Assembly (NCBI GenBank): GCA_024364735.1
Contig: JAGFNQ010005637.1
Location: forward strand, 233,645-297,644
Direction of reading: 5' to 3'
From: Boesenbergia rotunda
Taxonomy: Eukaryota; Streptophyta; Magnoliopsida; Zingiberales; Zingiberaceae
Length of the DNA stretch: 64,000 nucleotides
The notes under the pieces were generated by a model. It did not search any database. It saw only the letters and a program-made list of their open reading frames with translations, and was not told where the DNA came from. Positions 20,342 to 31,665 of this stretch are shown here, piece after piece (the stretch's first letter is position 1; every line of letters starts with the position of its first letter). The translations under genes were made by a program, and so were the position numbers.

Positions 20342-23032
20342 GTTGGTTCATCACCTGATTTGATGGTTGCCTACATTGATTTCTTTCTTGGTGGTGATGA
20401 AAAAAGACTTGATGTGGCTTCAACTATCCAGAAACGGTTCCCTATGTGCATAATTTTTGGTGGCGATGGTAGCTATATGTCTCCTTACTATCTCCATAAT
20501 GATACACTATTGACCAATCTAGTTGGGCAGGTATGTACCTGTATTCACTTTTCAATTTGCATCAATCAAGCATTATCCTTTTTGTGACTGAATCTATTGT
20601 TTTTCTTGTTCCTAGTATGTATCAACAGCAGCCTGGAATAGACTTGTAGCCGGTTTGAATGCTCAATTGCGGACAGTAAGACGAGAATGCATTCGTTCTG
20701 AACTGCGTCCTGTTGTTGCTTGGTTGAACAGTCACACAAATGCGCAACTTGGGCATCATGGTCTCAGAGTTGAACTGGGTTGGTTTCAGGCTACTGCTTC
20801 TGGCTATTACCAACTTGGAATTTTGGTTGCTTTGCGTGAAGTTTTCTTCAATAGTGTGTGCCAGTCAGACATGATAAATACAAACAGTCCAAGAGGCAGT
20901 AAAAACAAGTATGAGGAAGTTTAAACTATCTTCTTCAAGTTACAAAGTACAAACGTTAGGTTGCTTTCTGACACATGAACCGTTCCTCTGTACATTTCCC
21001 AGGAAAAATATGCTTGTTTCAAGTAACTCTAAGCAAATGCAGCAAGGGCAACCTAGCCCTAGCCACACAATGTCAAAGGGGTTGACTGGAGGAGTAAATG
21101 GTGGGATAATTAATGAAGTTACGTTAAAATCATTGGATTATAGAAGGGACTATCTGTTCCCACTTTCTCTTTTACTAAAGAACACAAGGCCAGTTGGATT
21201 CCAGGTAATCACATTTGTTTTCTCAACTTGAGCATTTATAGGCCAATTTTATGATGCTTCTGTAAAAATGAAACTTGTTTTTTGTTTCAGGAAACATTGC
21301 AGCTGCTAATCTGTATCATGCTCTTAGGAGATTTCACTGTTACCGTTCTTACACTGGTTCATTTCTATTGGATGTCTATCGGGGCTTTTCTTGCTGTCTT
21401 GCTCATACTTCCCTTGTCTATGCTTTCCCCTTTTGCTGCTGGTCTTAATGCTTTATTTAGTCGAGGACCAAAAAGATCATCACTTGCACGGGTTTATGCT
21501 TTATGGAATGCGACGTCATTAGTTAATATTGTAAGTTCTGCATATGGCTAAGCTGATTTTATCAAGAGCCCAGGGGTAACTTATAAACATTGTATATATT
21601 CTAATGTTTGTGAACTAGGTTTATGCAATGCTCCAAAATCAGGTTGCATTTTAGTTGGCCTCACTTTTCTGTAGAACTTAAATATTCAAAAGTGAACATG
21701 TATTTCCATCTTTATCTATGAAATTTATCATATTCTAGACACCAGATTTGTTTAGCAAGGGAGATTTAACATAAGAGATAGATAACGAGGGGAAGATAAA
21801 TAAATGAAGGGGAGTAATAAACAAATTTTCCTCTTGTTTACTTGGAGATAGAAAGATGTAAATCCCTTTTTATATATATTTTCCCTTGTATTCCTTTCTC
21901 TAATGCATTTTGCTTCCTATTCTCACACAAACTTTCCTCTTTCTTCTCCAGCTAGCTCCTTCTGTATCTTTTTTCTTCTTGTTTCATACAACATTTCTAG
22001 TTTCATTTTCTCCTCATTCCAATCACATTGAAGAGGAAGAGTGGGAAGAAGAGGGTTGGTAGAAATGAATAGAGAAAATGAGTTGGTTTGGAGGGGAACA
22101 GAAAGGAGGGCATGGGTAAAATGGAAAATATTGAATAGATTTTTGCCTTTTTTATTCCCACGTCGGAAAAATGAATTTGGCAAGAATATGTTTCAATTTG
22201 GAGTCTTGGTGCAACGATAAAGTTAGGGTGACTTTGTGGTAATGAGTTTGAGTCGCGTAAATAGCCTTTAGTAATATAGTATAAGGTTGCGTACAATAGG
22301 CCTAATGTGGTTTAATCCTTTCCAAACTTTGTGCATCGGGTTGTCCCTTTTAATTGATCATCCTATCTTTCGCTCTTGAATTCTTTTTTCTCTCGTCCCA
22401 AGTAAACAGGTATTTTTTGCAATTTTAATATTTAAAGTGCAATTCAAATTTTACCAATTGTGATTTCTTTATAAATCTTGTACCTTTGACTACGTTTATA
22501 CTCAAATTTAGCATTATCTAAGTTGAATCGGTGCAACTAATAAGGTCCTTTGTGGTATTATGATTTTCATCTTTTTTCCTTTTTATGCAGATGGTGGCAT
22601 TTCTCTGTGGAATTATATATTATTGTGGTTTGCCTTTCTCAGAATTTGGTAAAGATCTTGACACGTCAAAGTTAAGGTGTGCTATGTTTTAATTCTCTTC
22701 ATGCGATTTGTTTTTGTTCTCTTCATTTTTGTTAACTTTGTCTTTGAACAATTGCGCAGAAATTATTGTTTTAATTTCCGCATTTAATATTATTAGTTTC
22801 TGCTTTCCTTCAAGGAAGGAAGAATCTTGTCTGTAATATCTAAAGAACTAATCATGGAAATGGATGAATTTCGTTGCTCAATAGGGAGGACAATGAATGG
22901 TGGCTTCTTCTGATAATCCTCCTCCTGGTCAAGTCCTTCAATGCCTGCCTTGTAAATTGGCACATAGCAAATCTAGAAAACCAAGACCTCTCATTGTTTA
23001 GCCCAGATCCCGAGAAATTCTGGACAATGTGA
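20342..23032 (+). CDS. Same membrane-protein gene, exons f-k and stop codon
   Basis: Exons: 20342-20530, 20616-20908, 21003-21204, 21291-21530, 22591-22676 and 22885-23032, ending in TGA at 23030-23032. The phase out of 13597 matches the phase into 20342, so removal of the 6.7-kb intron keeps the frame. With the first block this gives about 663 codons without a nonsense change. Landmarks: MVAYIDFFLGGDEKR, IIFGGDGSYMSPYY, VAGLNAQLRTVR, GWFQATASGYYQLG, YRRDYLFPLSLLLKNT, ARVYALWNATSLVN and a final VNWHIANLE..DLSLF. Several membrane helices lie in exons at 21291-21530, 22591-22676 and 22885-23000. An alternative reading of exon 20616 runs on to a stop at 20924; the GTATGA donor at 20909 and the acceptor at 21001-21002 restore the family sequence. 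Probably a functional C-terminus if the 5' half exists outside the window. Confidence 0.87.
22203..22352 (+). mobile_element. Au SINE, copy 3, in the last long intron
   Basis: TTGGTGCAACGATAAAG, a degenerate B box (GTTTGAGTCGCG), GGTTGCGTACAATAGGCC and a GTGCATCGGGTTGTCCCTTTT tail follow the Au plan with substitutions. It is sense-oriented in the 21531-22590 intron. Target duplication not recognised; likely older than the other copies. Confidence 0.7.
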
Positions 23033-24205
23033 TTATGATGCATCTCAAGTAAGGAAAAAAGCTGAGGCAATCAACACAGCAGATTGATCTCCACCTTAGC
23101 GGATAACCTGATAACTCTAACTGACTATCTCATATGTATATGCCTTGTAAATTCCCATATCTCCTTTTTTTTGCTTGGTTTACATCAGCAGCGAGTGATG
23201 ACACAAATTGGTATTGGGATTTTGTGTTGCTTCTCTCTCCATTTTTAGGGAGCATGGTGATCTTCCCGATCTGCATGTTATCGTGAGTTAAACTTGGGTT
23301 TATTAATGTAGAGAGTTTTGAGTTAATATTTACCGGCTGTTTTGATTAAAAAGCTATTTATTGATTGCTTATAGTGAATATGCTTGATTCTGATAGCTCT
23401 CTAGACTTGGCATACCTTGAGTGCCCTAAAATGAGTTTCCAAATGGCTAAACTGTGAGCATGCTCATGTGCATCTGTGAGTAACTACGCTTGCTGATGTT
23501 CTACATGTGATAGGAATACGGTAGCAGCTCAAACAAATATTTGCACTGAATGATCGGGGAAAAAGCCAAAATTTTGAACGAAAGGTATCCTCACGCGAGG
23601 TTCCTGCAAGGCCCTTTCATTTATACTCATTTGCTTGGCCTTTTTGTAAATCGCCTGAAATTCCGGCGTACAGTTGCATAAATTTGGCTGGTTTAGTCTT
23701 AGTTGGGATTAAATCCAACGTTGGATTGTTACCGATTGCGATTTGCGCTCATTGACCACACTTCCTTCATTCCTTCCATCGGATCACTACTCTCCAAACT
23801 TAACTGTATGGTAATTTATTGAATCTATTGTTTTACAGAGTAGGATGTCTTGGTTAGATTTTTCAATAATAAATCAGAGATTTAGAATTTGAAATTTAGT
23901 TATGGTATATTATTAATAATTTTTTCTTTTAATAAGTAGCGGATTTGAAAATGTTGATTATCAGATGAGTTTCTATGTGTACTTTTCTGATTTATCTTTG
24001 ACGGTCGATAGAAAATTTTTCGTAGAATCGGATCATTCATTCAGGTTCAATTGTTACCTAATTATTATTTTTTTATTGTAGGGTAATTTGTTGGCTGGTT
24101 TTGATTTTTAAATTTATTTCCTTCCAATAACATAGGACATAGGATAGATGATTGTTAAGGTAACCGATTTTATTTATTTTTTATGTTTGTAAAAGTATTA
24201 TATGA
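23033..24205. other. 3' flank of the membrane-protein gene, no further gene
   Basis: 3' untranslated DNA and intergenic AT-rich sequence. I see no clear AATAAA near the stop codon and no coding frame. Confidence 0.5.
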
Positions 24206-24209
24206 TAAT

Positions 24210-24605
24210 TTATTCGAGTAATGATAGGGACAATGAATTTGGGATAGTGAATGGGACAGTGAATAACGTGGCAATTATTGTGTACACGTCCGATCGCCGA
24301 TCGGACACTACCGGCGGCCTTCGGCAGCCGTCCCGAACCAAACTATACCCTGGGGGGCACGGTGAACCCGTCGGGGATCGCCGCAATTGCGATCTCGTAT
24401 CATTGACCATCGATTTCGATAGGTTCACCGTTGTCGGCGATCCTGACGAGTTCACCGTCCTCCGAAGGTATAATTTGATTCAGGATGATAATCAGAGGCC
24501 ATCGGTGGTGTCCGATCGGCGATCGGACGTGTACACATTAATTGCACGTCATTCACTGTCTATTCACTGTCCAATTATTGTCCAATTTATTCTATGTCCA
24601 GTTGG
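24210..24605. mobile_element. Foldback MITE, family M1, copy 1
   Basis: About 395 bp that folds on itself almost end to end. The left half contains GTCCGATCGCCGATCGGACAC (24289) and the right half its inverse (24508), and these extend outwards through GTGTACAC and CAGTGAATA-type words to the ends. Inner segments (CGGTGAACCCGTC with GGATCGCCG, and their inverse) also pair. No coding potential. It shares internal words with the elements at 33790 and 34745. Confidence 0.75.
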
Positions 24606-25748
24606 TTAGATAGTTAGATAGTGATATATTTGTTACAATGAGACAAAATTAATTTTTAATGGGTATATGTTTGTGAAAAAAACTTTTCTAGTCCCTTAAT
24701 TATTTAGTTATCAATTATAAATTGATTTTGTGATTTATTTTTTATATAATTTAGGAAAAAAATGATAAATCACTTAATATGGAAATCTGGCGGGATCAAT
24801 TTTATTTTACAAAAATTTTTACAATTAAGATAAATTGAAAAACGTTTACAGTCTAGAAACTAATATTATGTGATTGTGGATTTCGTTTGAAGGGAAAAAA
24901 TTTTATAGAATGTGTTGTAATTGAGGATAGAATAGTAGATGTTGAAAGAAAACTTGATATTTTTTTACTGGATCCTAGTTTCAGGTGCCTGGACGAGTAT
25001 CATTAGTTTTTGATACATGTAGGGTAATTTGTCACGTGGACAAGTCACCTTGTAGCATTTAATGTCGATAGTTAACGCACTGTCGCCTAGTGTCTATGTT
25101 TGTCTTATTTAAACACAAAAGGCCTAAGCCTTCTCGAGTGGGATACGTAATCTTATTCGGGTCAAGGAGAGGAATAGGCACTCTAGAACACATATCATAC
25201 ACGGTAAGATGGGCGGTCATGGTTATCTCATCACGGATAATGTCATGAAACGCCGATGCATGCATTGACTCGACTCGGAAAGGATGCTTATGGCCACGCA
25301 ATCCCCAAGAACTGAGAAGCATTGACCTTTAAGAGTCATCGTTTGTCTACAAACACTATTTTTCCACACGTTAAGTGCACGAAACTCCGACATATCAACG
25401 GCAATTTTCCAGGTACATGACCACGTTCAGCTACATGCATTTATTTTGCTACAATTGCGATTGGCAAACACTTGCGCATCCTGACTTAACCGGTGAAAAC
25501 GACACTTTCCGATGAGCACGGAAATAGACAAACTTGAGATAAGTACAAGAATAGCAATAATATAGGAATTAAGTGTATTACATGCACTGCTGTAGAGACT
25601 CATGCGTGTAGGGCTGTAAATAGTGATTGAGTAGAGTTTCATAGATAGTGTTTCAAGTTTATTTGATAAAGTAATCAAGTCTAAAATGAATTAGTATCTT
25701 GAAATGATGATTCAAATTTGACTTAATTTCTTTGTATGAAATTGTTTG
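24606..25748. other. No gene seen
   Basis: Intergenic DNA with short chance open frames on both strands and no domain that I recognise. Confidence 0.5.
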
Positions 25749-25858
25749 GCGCCCCATTTAGAGAAAAAATTCTTACAAATACCCCGTAGCTAAGGATCGA
25801 ACCGTGGATGCTTGAGATAACGACTAATCACCCTACCGTTGTACCATAGCCCTAGAGG
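25749..25858 (-). mobile_element. tRNA-like SINE, family S2, truncated copy
   Basis: On the minus strand: GGGCTATGGTACAACGGTAG (A box region), B box CGGTTCGATCC, then GCTACGGGGTATTTGTAAGAATTT and AAATGGGGCGCC. The same body occurs in the longer copy at 33452-33697. Not a functional tRNA: no proper acceptor stem or anticodon arm fits. Confidence 0.65.
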
Positions 25859-26151
25859 TAAATTAGGTTCTAAATTTGATTTAAGGATGATTCATTTAAA
25901 TGTTGTCGAACTTTCAATTCAAATTTATTTAATTATTTAAAACTTTTTGTATTTTAAACTTATTTAGTTAGTTATTAAATTTGATAATATAAATTTATTA
26001 TTTATTTTAAAATATTTTTTTATTTAACATATTGATAAGAATATTATTGATGAATATGATTCACAAATATTATTTTTTAAAATTGTTCATGAATGTTTAA
26101 ATAATATTATTTACGATGATGATATTCATAAATATTAATGAATTGAATATA

Positions 26152-26518
26152 GGGAAAATTTTCATAAACTCCCCATTCTCATATTCATCTTTGCATGCAG
26201 TCCCCACTCAAGTTTTTCTTTGTATGCAGTCCCTGATGGGATTGACAAGACAGTTTGGCAAGTATTATTTAAAGAAAGTTGAGTATAAAAGTTAGAAATT
26301 TGAGTATGTAAAGTTGCATCCACCACATCAAGAGACTGTGTACTCAATTTTCACTCTTTTATACTCAAGTTTCACTCTTTATACTCAATTTTTACTGATG
26401 TATACTCAATTTTCACTCTTTTATACTCAATCCATTAGGGAGTGAATGCAAAGAAAATCTCACACGGAGAGTACATGCAAAGATCAAATGGGGATTAGGG
26501 AGTTTTCTGCAATTTACT
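26152..26518. mobile_element. MITE, family M2, copy 1, with 10-bp flanking repeat
   Basis: Flanked by ATTGAATATA on both sides (26142-26151 and 26519-26528), a duplication length that fits Mutator-like elements. Ends are imperfect inverted repeats (AACTCCCCATT... against ...GGGATTAGGGAGTT), followed inwards by inverted CTTTGCATG words. The interior is a run of TATACTCAA/TTGAGTATA motifs. Confidence 0.65.
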
Positions 26519-26528
26519 ATTGAATATA

Positions 26529-27541
26529 TGTGTTCAAAATATTTATTTAGTTTAATGAATTATTTAAATTTATTTAATTAATTAATCTGATTTATATTAA
26601 ATAAATATAAATAAATTTTATTAAATCAAAAATTAAATGTATTTATGAATATTTAATTTATTTACCACCCTACTATCTATATCTGCTTGCTAAGTAACCG
26701 TAAAAATCTCATTTACTTTCCCGTTCTTCGATCTGTAACCGTTCTCTGAAGAAGCAGAAGAATTAAACGAAGGGAGCAGCTCCAGTGCTCAACCACCACT
26801 GCCTTCACCTCCATCAACCCCGCAGCACTTAGCATGAGCTGCAGTGCGTAAGCCAGAAGATATTAATGAAAGCATTTAAGCCTTCACGAGCATTGCAGTT
26901 GTTACCTTTAAGTGTGTACATATACATATTCAATCTTCAGGTAACATTAAATTTGAGTCGATTTGACTCTATAAAAATATTTCATCGATCATCATGATAA
27001 ATTAAAAAATACTCATAACAAACAATCCAAAAATTCAACATTACGTGACTATGCTCTCATTTCAAATTTTTTTTATATATACGTAATTGAAATGAAAATT
27101 ATATATACGTTGTAATTGAAATGAAAATTAAATTATAAATAATTATGTGATTGGAAGAAAATTATATATATATATATATATATGTCGTAATTAAAAATTA
27201 AATCATAAATATCTGAATGATAATTTAACATTCTTTCTTTAAATCGTAACCAGGAGTCAGATTATTGAATACCAACATACACAAACAATACGTGGAATTA
27301 AATGAATTTGTTGGCTTTTTAGTGGTTAAAAGATGATTTATTCATCCTCAACGTCTCTGTTAATTCATCATAGGATTAATACGAATGAGATAAATTACGA
27401 GAACTATCAATCTGAATATTATAGCTAGCACGTAGGGATGATGGATACGCTAATTTTATTAGATTTAGACCCATACCTCAAAAATATATATACTCATATA
27501 TTAATTATCAATCCATCGTGTAAAAATGAATTCCCTAACTT
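26529..27541. other. AT-rich intergenic DNA
   Basis: No gene. Contains a (TA)n run at about 27165-27183 and repeated AATTATATATACG words near 27075-27130. Confidence 0.5.
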
Positions 27542-27750
27542 TCATGAACTAGATAAAAATGTATAATTGTTCACCTCAACTATACATTTCCGACGAGACT
27601 TGTGCTCTCTATCCTGTGAGTCTGGTTCAGGGGCGGTCTTTTCAAAAGAGAACAGCTCGGGGCATTTCTGTAAAATCGTGGGCTTATTCGAAAGAAACTT
27701 TCGTGGTTGGCGGCAGGCGAGAGCGCCAGGGGTAGCCGATGGAATGACGT

Positions 27751-28770
27751 CTATGCCCCTATTAGCCACTGGTAGAAGCCGTAATAACCGCCCTCCTCCG
27801 CCTCACGCCGCGCGCTGCCTTCCAGATCGAACGAATTCCGGCCGCCGTCGCTGTCGCAGCGGTAGCTCCACCGGCCGGAGAAGATGCGGGAGGAAAAGGA
27901 CGAAGACGCGGAGGAGGCCAGACGATCCACATAGTCCTTCAGCCACCCCTCGGCCCCCGAGCGTCCTTCTCCACCCCCAGCCGCAGCTGCCGCAGCGTCC
28001 CCTGGCTCTGCCGCCGCCTCCGTGGATCCGGACTCGTCGCGCCGTTTCTTCATCTTCTCCACACTCCGCGTGATCCGGGACACCACTGCCTCCAACTGCT
28101 CCTCCACCGTGTACTCGAACGAAGAAGATCCTATCGAGTACGTCCTCTGGTGCGACTGCGTCGGCAGTGGCGCTGGTGGAGGAGGCATTGGAGGGCACTC
28201 AGCCGAGAGGGTCCTTCGGTGACTGACGTTTCCGATCTCTATCCGGAAGCTTCCGGATCTCGAGGCGCTCCGGTCGCGAGTGATAGGCGGCGCCGTCGGT
28301 AGGGTTGGGGGAGGAGCCGGGAAGGCAATGGAGGAGCGGCAAAGCGGGCATGAAGGGGTGGTTTGAAGCCAGGGTAGGACGCAGGAAGAGTGGAAGGCGT
28401 GGCGGCAGGCCGGGAGGAGGCGGAGCTCGTCGTCGGGGCGGAAAGGGCAAAGGCAGACGGCGCAATCGGGCGTCGATTTGGGCAGGCAGGCTAGGGCGGA
28501 AGCCAGAGTGAATACCGGAAGCGTATCGATGAGTTCCACCGCGTTCGTCTGGTCGTCTGATTCGGCGGCGCCGGCGGTGGTGGAGATGGAGGAAGAGTGC
28601 GAATCGACCACAGCCGCAGCCAGAGGAAGGGCCGCGACCAAGGAGTTGGAGCGGCGTCGGGAGGAGAGAAATCGGAATAGGAGTTGGATGGAGAAGGATA
28701 CGACGGCGACTGCGGCGATGATGGCGGCGATGACGAAGAGGCTCGGTAATAGGGAGGCTGAGGAGCCCAT
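27751..28770 (-). CDS. ATL-type RING-H2 E3 ubiquitin ligase
   Basis: Single-exon, 339-residue protein of the plant ATL family: membrane-anchored E3 ligases that pass ubiquitin from an E2 enzyme to target proteins. An N-terminal transmembrane helix covers about residues 8-33, followed by a basic stretch (SRRR). The RING-H2 finger matches C-x2-C-x15-C-x1-H-x2-H-x2-C-x10-C-x2-C with C103, C106, C122, H124, H127, C130, C141 and C144, and W134 at the E2-contact position. The usual GLD motif before the ring is replaced by DTLPVF, as in the ATL4-like subgroup. The C-terminal half is Ser/Gly/Ala-rich and low-complexity and ends in YGFYQWLIGA. Intron-free structure is normal for the family. The ATG at 28770 is the first in frame and places the helix at the N-terminus. 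GC-rich coding DNA stands out from its surroundings. ATL4-like is my best guess; substrate unknown. Confidence 0.9.
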   Translation of the reverse strand: MGSSASLLPSLFVIAAIIAAVAVVSFSIQLLFRFLSSRRRSNSLVAALPLAAAVVDSHSSSISTTAGAAESDDQTNAVELIDTLPVFTLASALACLPKSTPDCAVCLCPFRPDDELRLLPACRHAFHSSCVLPWLQTTPSCPLCRSSIAFPAPPPTLPTAPPITRDRSASRSGSFRIEIGNVSHRRTLSAECPPMPPPPAPLPTQSHQRTYSIGSSSFEYTVEEQLEAVVSRITRSVEKMKKRRDESGSTEAAAEPGDAAAAAAGGGEGRSGAEGWLKDYVDRLASSASSSFSSRIFSGRWSYRCDSDGGRNSFDLEGSARREAEEGGYYGFYQWLIGA

Positions 28771-28863
28771 GTAAGGCGGAGGTGGAGAGAGGCCGGGAAA
28801 GAGCGCTTTCTCTTGTATTCGTCGCCTTCTTTATCTAATTCTTCTAACGCCCCCTTCCTCACA

Positions 28864-28876
28864 TATTATATATAAT
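28864..28876 (-). promoter_or_regulatory. Candidate TATA box of the RING-H2 gene
   Basis: On the minus strand TTATATATAATATG lies about 95 bases before the ATG, leaving room for a 5' untranslated region of about 60-70 bases. It is AT-rich DNA, so chance occurrence is possible. Confidence 0.45.
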
Positions 28877-28967
28877 TTATAAATGTTTTTGTATTATTAG
28901 TATTATTATTTTAAGGTGATATGCACATTATTATTATTAGTCAAGATTTTCATAAATGTGTTTGTAT

Positions 28968-29083
<116 letters not shown>

Positions 29084-29186
29084 TATAATTTTTAAAATCG
29101 TGTTTTTTTTTTTTTGCTCCTACACTTTTTAATCAAAAAATATATAAAGAATATTATATTAAGAGAACTTTTTTAAAAAATGAGTT

Positions 29187-29685
29187 AATTGGAGAAAACT
29201 CCCCAATCCTAAACTGGCCTTTGCATGCACTCCCCACTTAATAAATTCTTTGCATTCACTCCCTAATAGATTGAGTATAAAAAATTGAAAACTCAGTATA
29301 CATTGTAAAGATTTGAGTATAAATTGTTTGAGATTGAGTACTAATTTAAGAAATTTGAGTATAAAGTTTCGGTGACCTCTCGTGTAAAAATCTGGATGTC
29401 GTGAGTATAAAAGAGTGAAAACTCAGTATACATTATAAAGATTTGAGTATAAATTGTTTGAGATTGAGTACTAATTTAAGAAATTTGAGTATAAAATTCG
29501 ACCACCCCTCATGTGAAAATCTTGATGTGGTGGATGCAACCTCACATACTCAAATTTCTAAATTTTATACTCAAATTTTTTCAAATAATACTCAATCTAA
29601 ATCAATTCATACTTAAATTTTGATAATATATACTGAAATTTTTACTATATACTGAAACAATGTATAAAAAATCTCAAAGAAACTA

Positions 29686-29690
<5 letters not shown>
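29187..29690. mobile_element. MITE family M2, copy 2, with internal tandem duplication
   Basis: The left end (GAGAAAACTCCCCAATCC, then TTTGCATGCACTCCCCAC and CTTTGCATTCACTCCCTAAT) matches the inverse of the right end of copy 1. Two adjacent units of about 140 bp (29264-29402 and 29403-29524) are nearly identical: each starts GAGTATAAAA and runs through TTTAAGAAATTTGAGTATAAA. The right terminus is missing; the element merges into an A-rich region. Confidence 0.6.

Positions 29691-29735
<45 letters not shown>
29688..29735. repeat. Homopolymer run A48
   Basis: 48 consecutive A residues at the right side of MITE M2 copy 2, in inverse sense to the T112 run 600 bp to the left. Confidence 0.9.
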
Positions 29736-29738
<3 letters not shown>

Positions 29739-29759
29739 CCCAAGAGAAACCTCCCTTTA

Positions 29760-30580
29760 TATCACCTTATTTAATTATAAGATAACAAATATTTTTTAAC
29801 TAAATAATTAATTATAATCTCTGACCTATCATTCCATACATTTAAAAAACAAATTATCATTTTTTTCTTCTTTCACTCTTACATCTCGATGATTAAAATA
29901 AAGTAATAATGTTAGAGAGGGGAAAAAAATTTGCCTGGTGCAACGGTAATGTATCTTACCAGTTCCTTGTGTATTTAAGGATCGAGTAGAGTTGTTAGAT
30001 GAGTTAATTCATGATAAGATACGTCGATCTGTAATAGTCAGTCATTTAACGGGACGGGCTGACTTGTCATTTTAGCGACCAATTTATGGGTCTATCAAAA
30101 ATTTTTTAACAAAAAATAAAAAAAAACATATCTTCAACATTTTACTTCAAAAATATTAATCAAATACATCCAAAATATATATTTTAAATATAAATGGATA
30201 CAAACGATTTTGATAAAAATACTTTTTTATTTCAAAATTATAATAAAAAAATATAATAAATTGATATAAAACTTAGTTTATATGTATTTCTCAACCCACG
30301 GATCAACCCAAACCTGTCGCAGGCCGACCCACGCGGGGTCGAGGGCCTAAGTGGGTCGCTATCGATGGACTTGGGTTGATAAAATTCCAACCCAACCCAC
30401 TTAAATTGTTTGGCGAGATAGGCCAACCCGACGACCCTAACCCAAAGTGATGGTTTTAGGATCGAGTCTTAGCTTTAACAAATTAATGGATGAATTTTCT
30501 TTAATGAATGATTGACCTAGAATGCTGGACTGATATGTCATCTGTTGCGAGTGCTTCCTAATTATTCTAGTGGTCATTGA
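29760..30580. other. No gene seen; tRNA-like fragments
   Basis: AT-rich DNA with a GGTGCAACGGTAATG word at 29938 and a GGATCGAGTC word at 30460, both reminiscent of SINE internal promoters but without a complete element. Confidence 0.35.
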
Positions 30581-30581
30581 A

Positions 30582-30893
30582 AAACTTTCGTAGGACTGAG
30601 TCTGTCATCCCAGAATTAGTCAGCGTAAACTGAATACTTGGTATTAACTAAAAATAATAGATTTGTCATGGTCCGATGGTAAAAGGTAGGATGAACTCCC
30701 TAAGTAATGAGACTTCAAATCTCATCCCAGACACATACCATTTGGAGAGTTTGAAAATTTTATAACGTTGGGAAGTAGGACATATCTAAACTTTATAATT
30801 TATCCTGATAGCTGGTGAGAATTTTTCATGGGACTGTATCGATCATCTTTAAAATTAGTCTGACGTACAGTTGGATATCCGGATAAAAAAAGA
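30582..30893 (+). mobile_element. Possible SINE-like repeat, family S3
   Basis: A tRNA-like start (TGGTCCGATGGTAAAAGG, 30670; ACTTCAAATCTC, 30710) runs into a tail module (AATTTTTCATGGGACTGTAT, 30822, then ATTAGTC). The same tail module occurs just before it (30585) and again at 34618. The box similarity is loose and no target duplication was found. Confidence 0.35.
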
Positions 30894-30899
30894 TTTTTA

Positions 30900-31660
30900 G
30901 TGGTAGATAATGAATTAATCATGTGTTTTAGACTTATAATTTTCTTGGGACGGATAGTTGACTAGTGTATGAGATGTTGTTACCATAATGTCAAGGTTAA
31001 TTCTGCTAGTAGTCAGGTTCGTGTCTTTTCTCATGTACTTATTACTGCTCAGGCTAATAGCCACGTATGATTTATTTACCTCTCTCCATACATGGATTCC
31101 AAAGAATAATAACATTTCATATAACATAATTTACCCTCATAATCCATAAAATTACTATTATTATTAGTTTAAATAATTTCTAATATTAACTGAATATATA
31201 AATTATCTAATTCTTTCAAATTTTATTTATTTTAAAATTAAGTTTCATGGATGTAATACTTTTATGAAAATACATTTTTACATTTTAATCATTAACTTAA
31301 TTCAAAAATTATCAAAATAATCTCTACAATTAATTTGTATGATATTTTATTTCTTAAACACTTTAGTTACCTAATTAGTTTTTTTTAAAAGATAAATTTA
31401 TAATCATAAATTACTAAACATTGAAAATATTAATTTAAAATTCATCTTAGTTATTCGTAAAAATCATCATTCTCAAAATAATTATATTTGTGTAGAAAAG
31501 TTAAAAAGTGATTACATAACTATTTTCTTTAAAAAATAAATTACAAATGTAATATTTAAATAAAATGAATAATTAATATTCACACAAATCGGGGCATTAT
31601 TTTTGTTATGTGTAAATAATTAACGGTTTTAAGTTGGCAATATATGGGATCGTAAAGGTC
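30900..31660. other. No gene seen
   Basis: AT-rich DNA without coding frame or repeat boundary. Confidence 0.5.
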
Positions 31661-31665
31661 ATATT

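Noticed and set aside
20909..20924. Gene ending at the TAA at 20922-20924
   Set aside because: A GTATGA donor at 20909 and an acceptor before 21003 keep the family sequence running into three more membrane-helix exons.
24202..24609. 135-codon frame
   Set aside because: It spans the inverted repeat of MITE M1 copy 1, and the opposite strand is open for the same reason.
29938..30000. Au SINE start (GGTGCAACGGTAATG)
   Set aside because: The following sequence does not continue as Au, and the B box is out of place.
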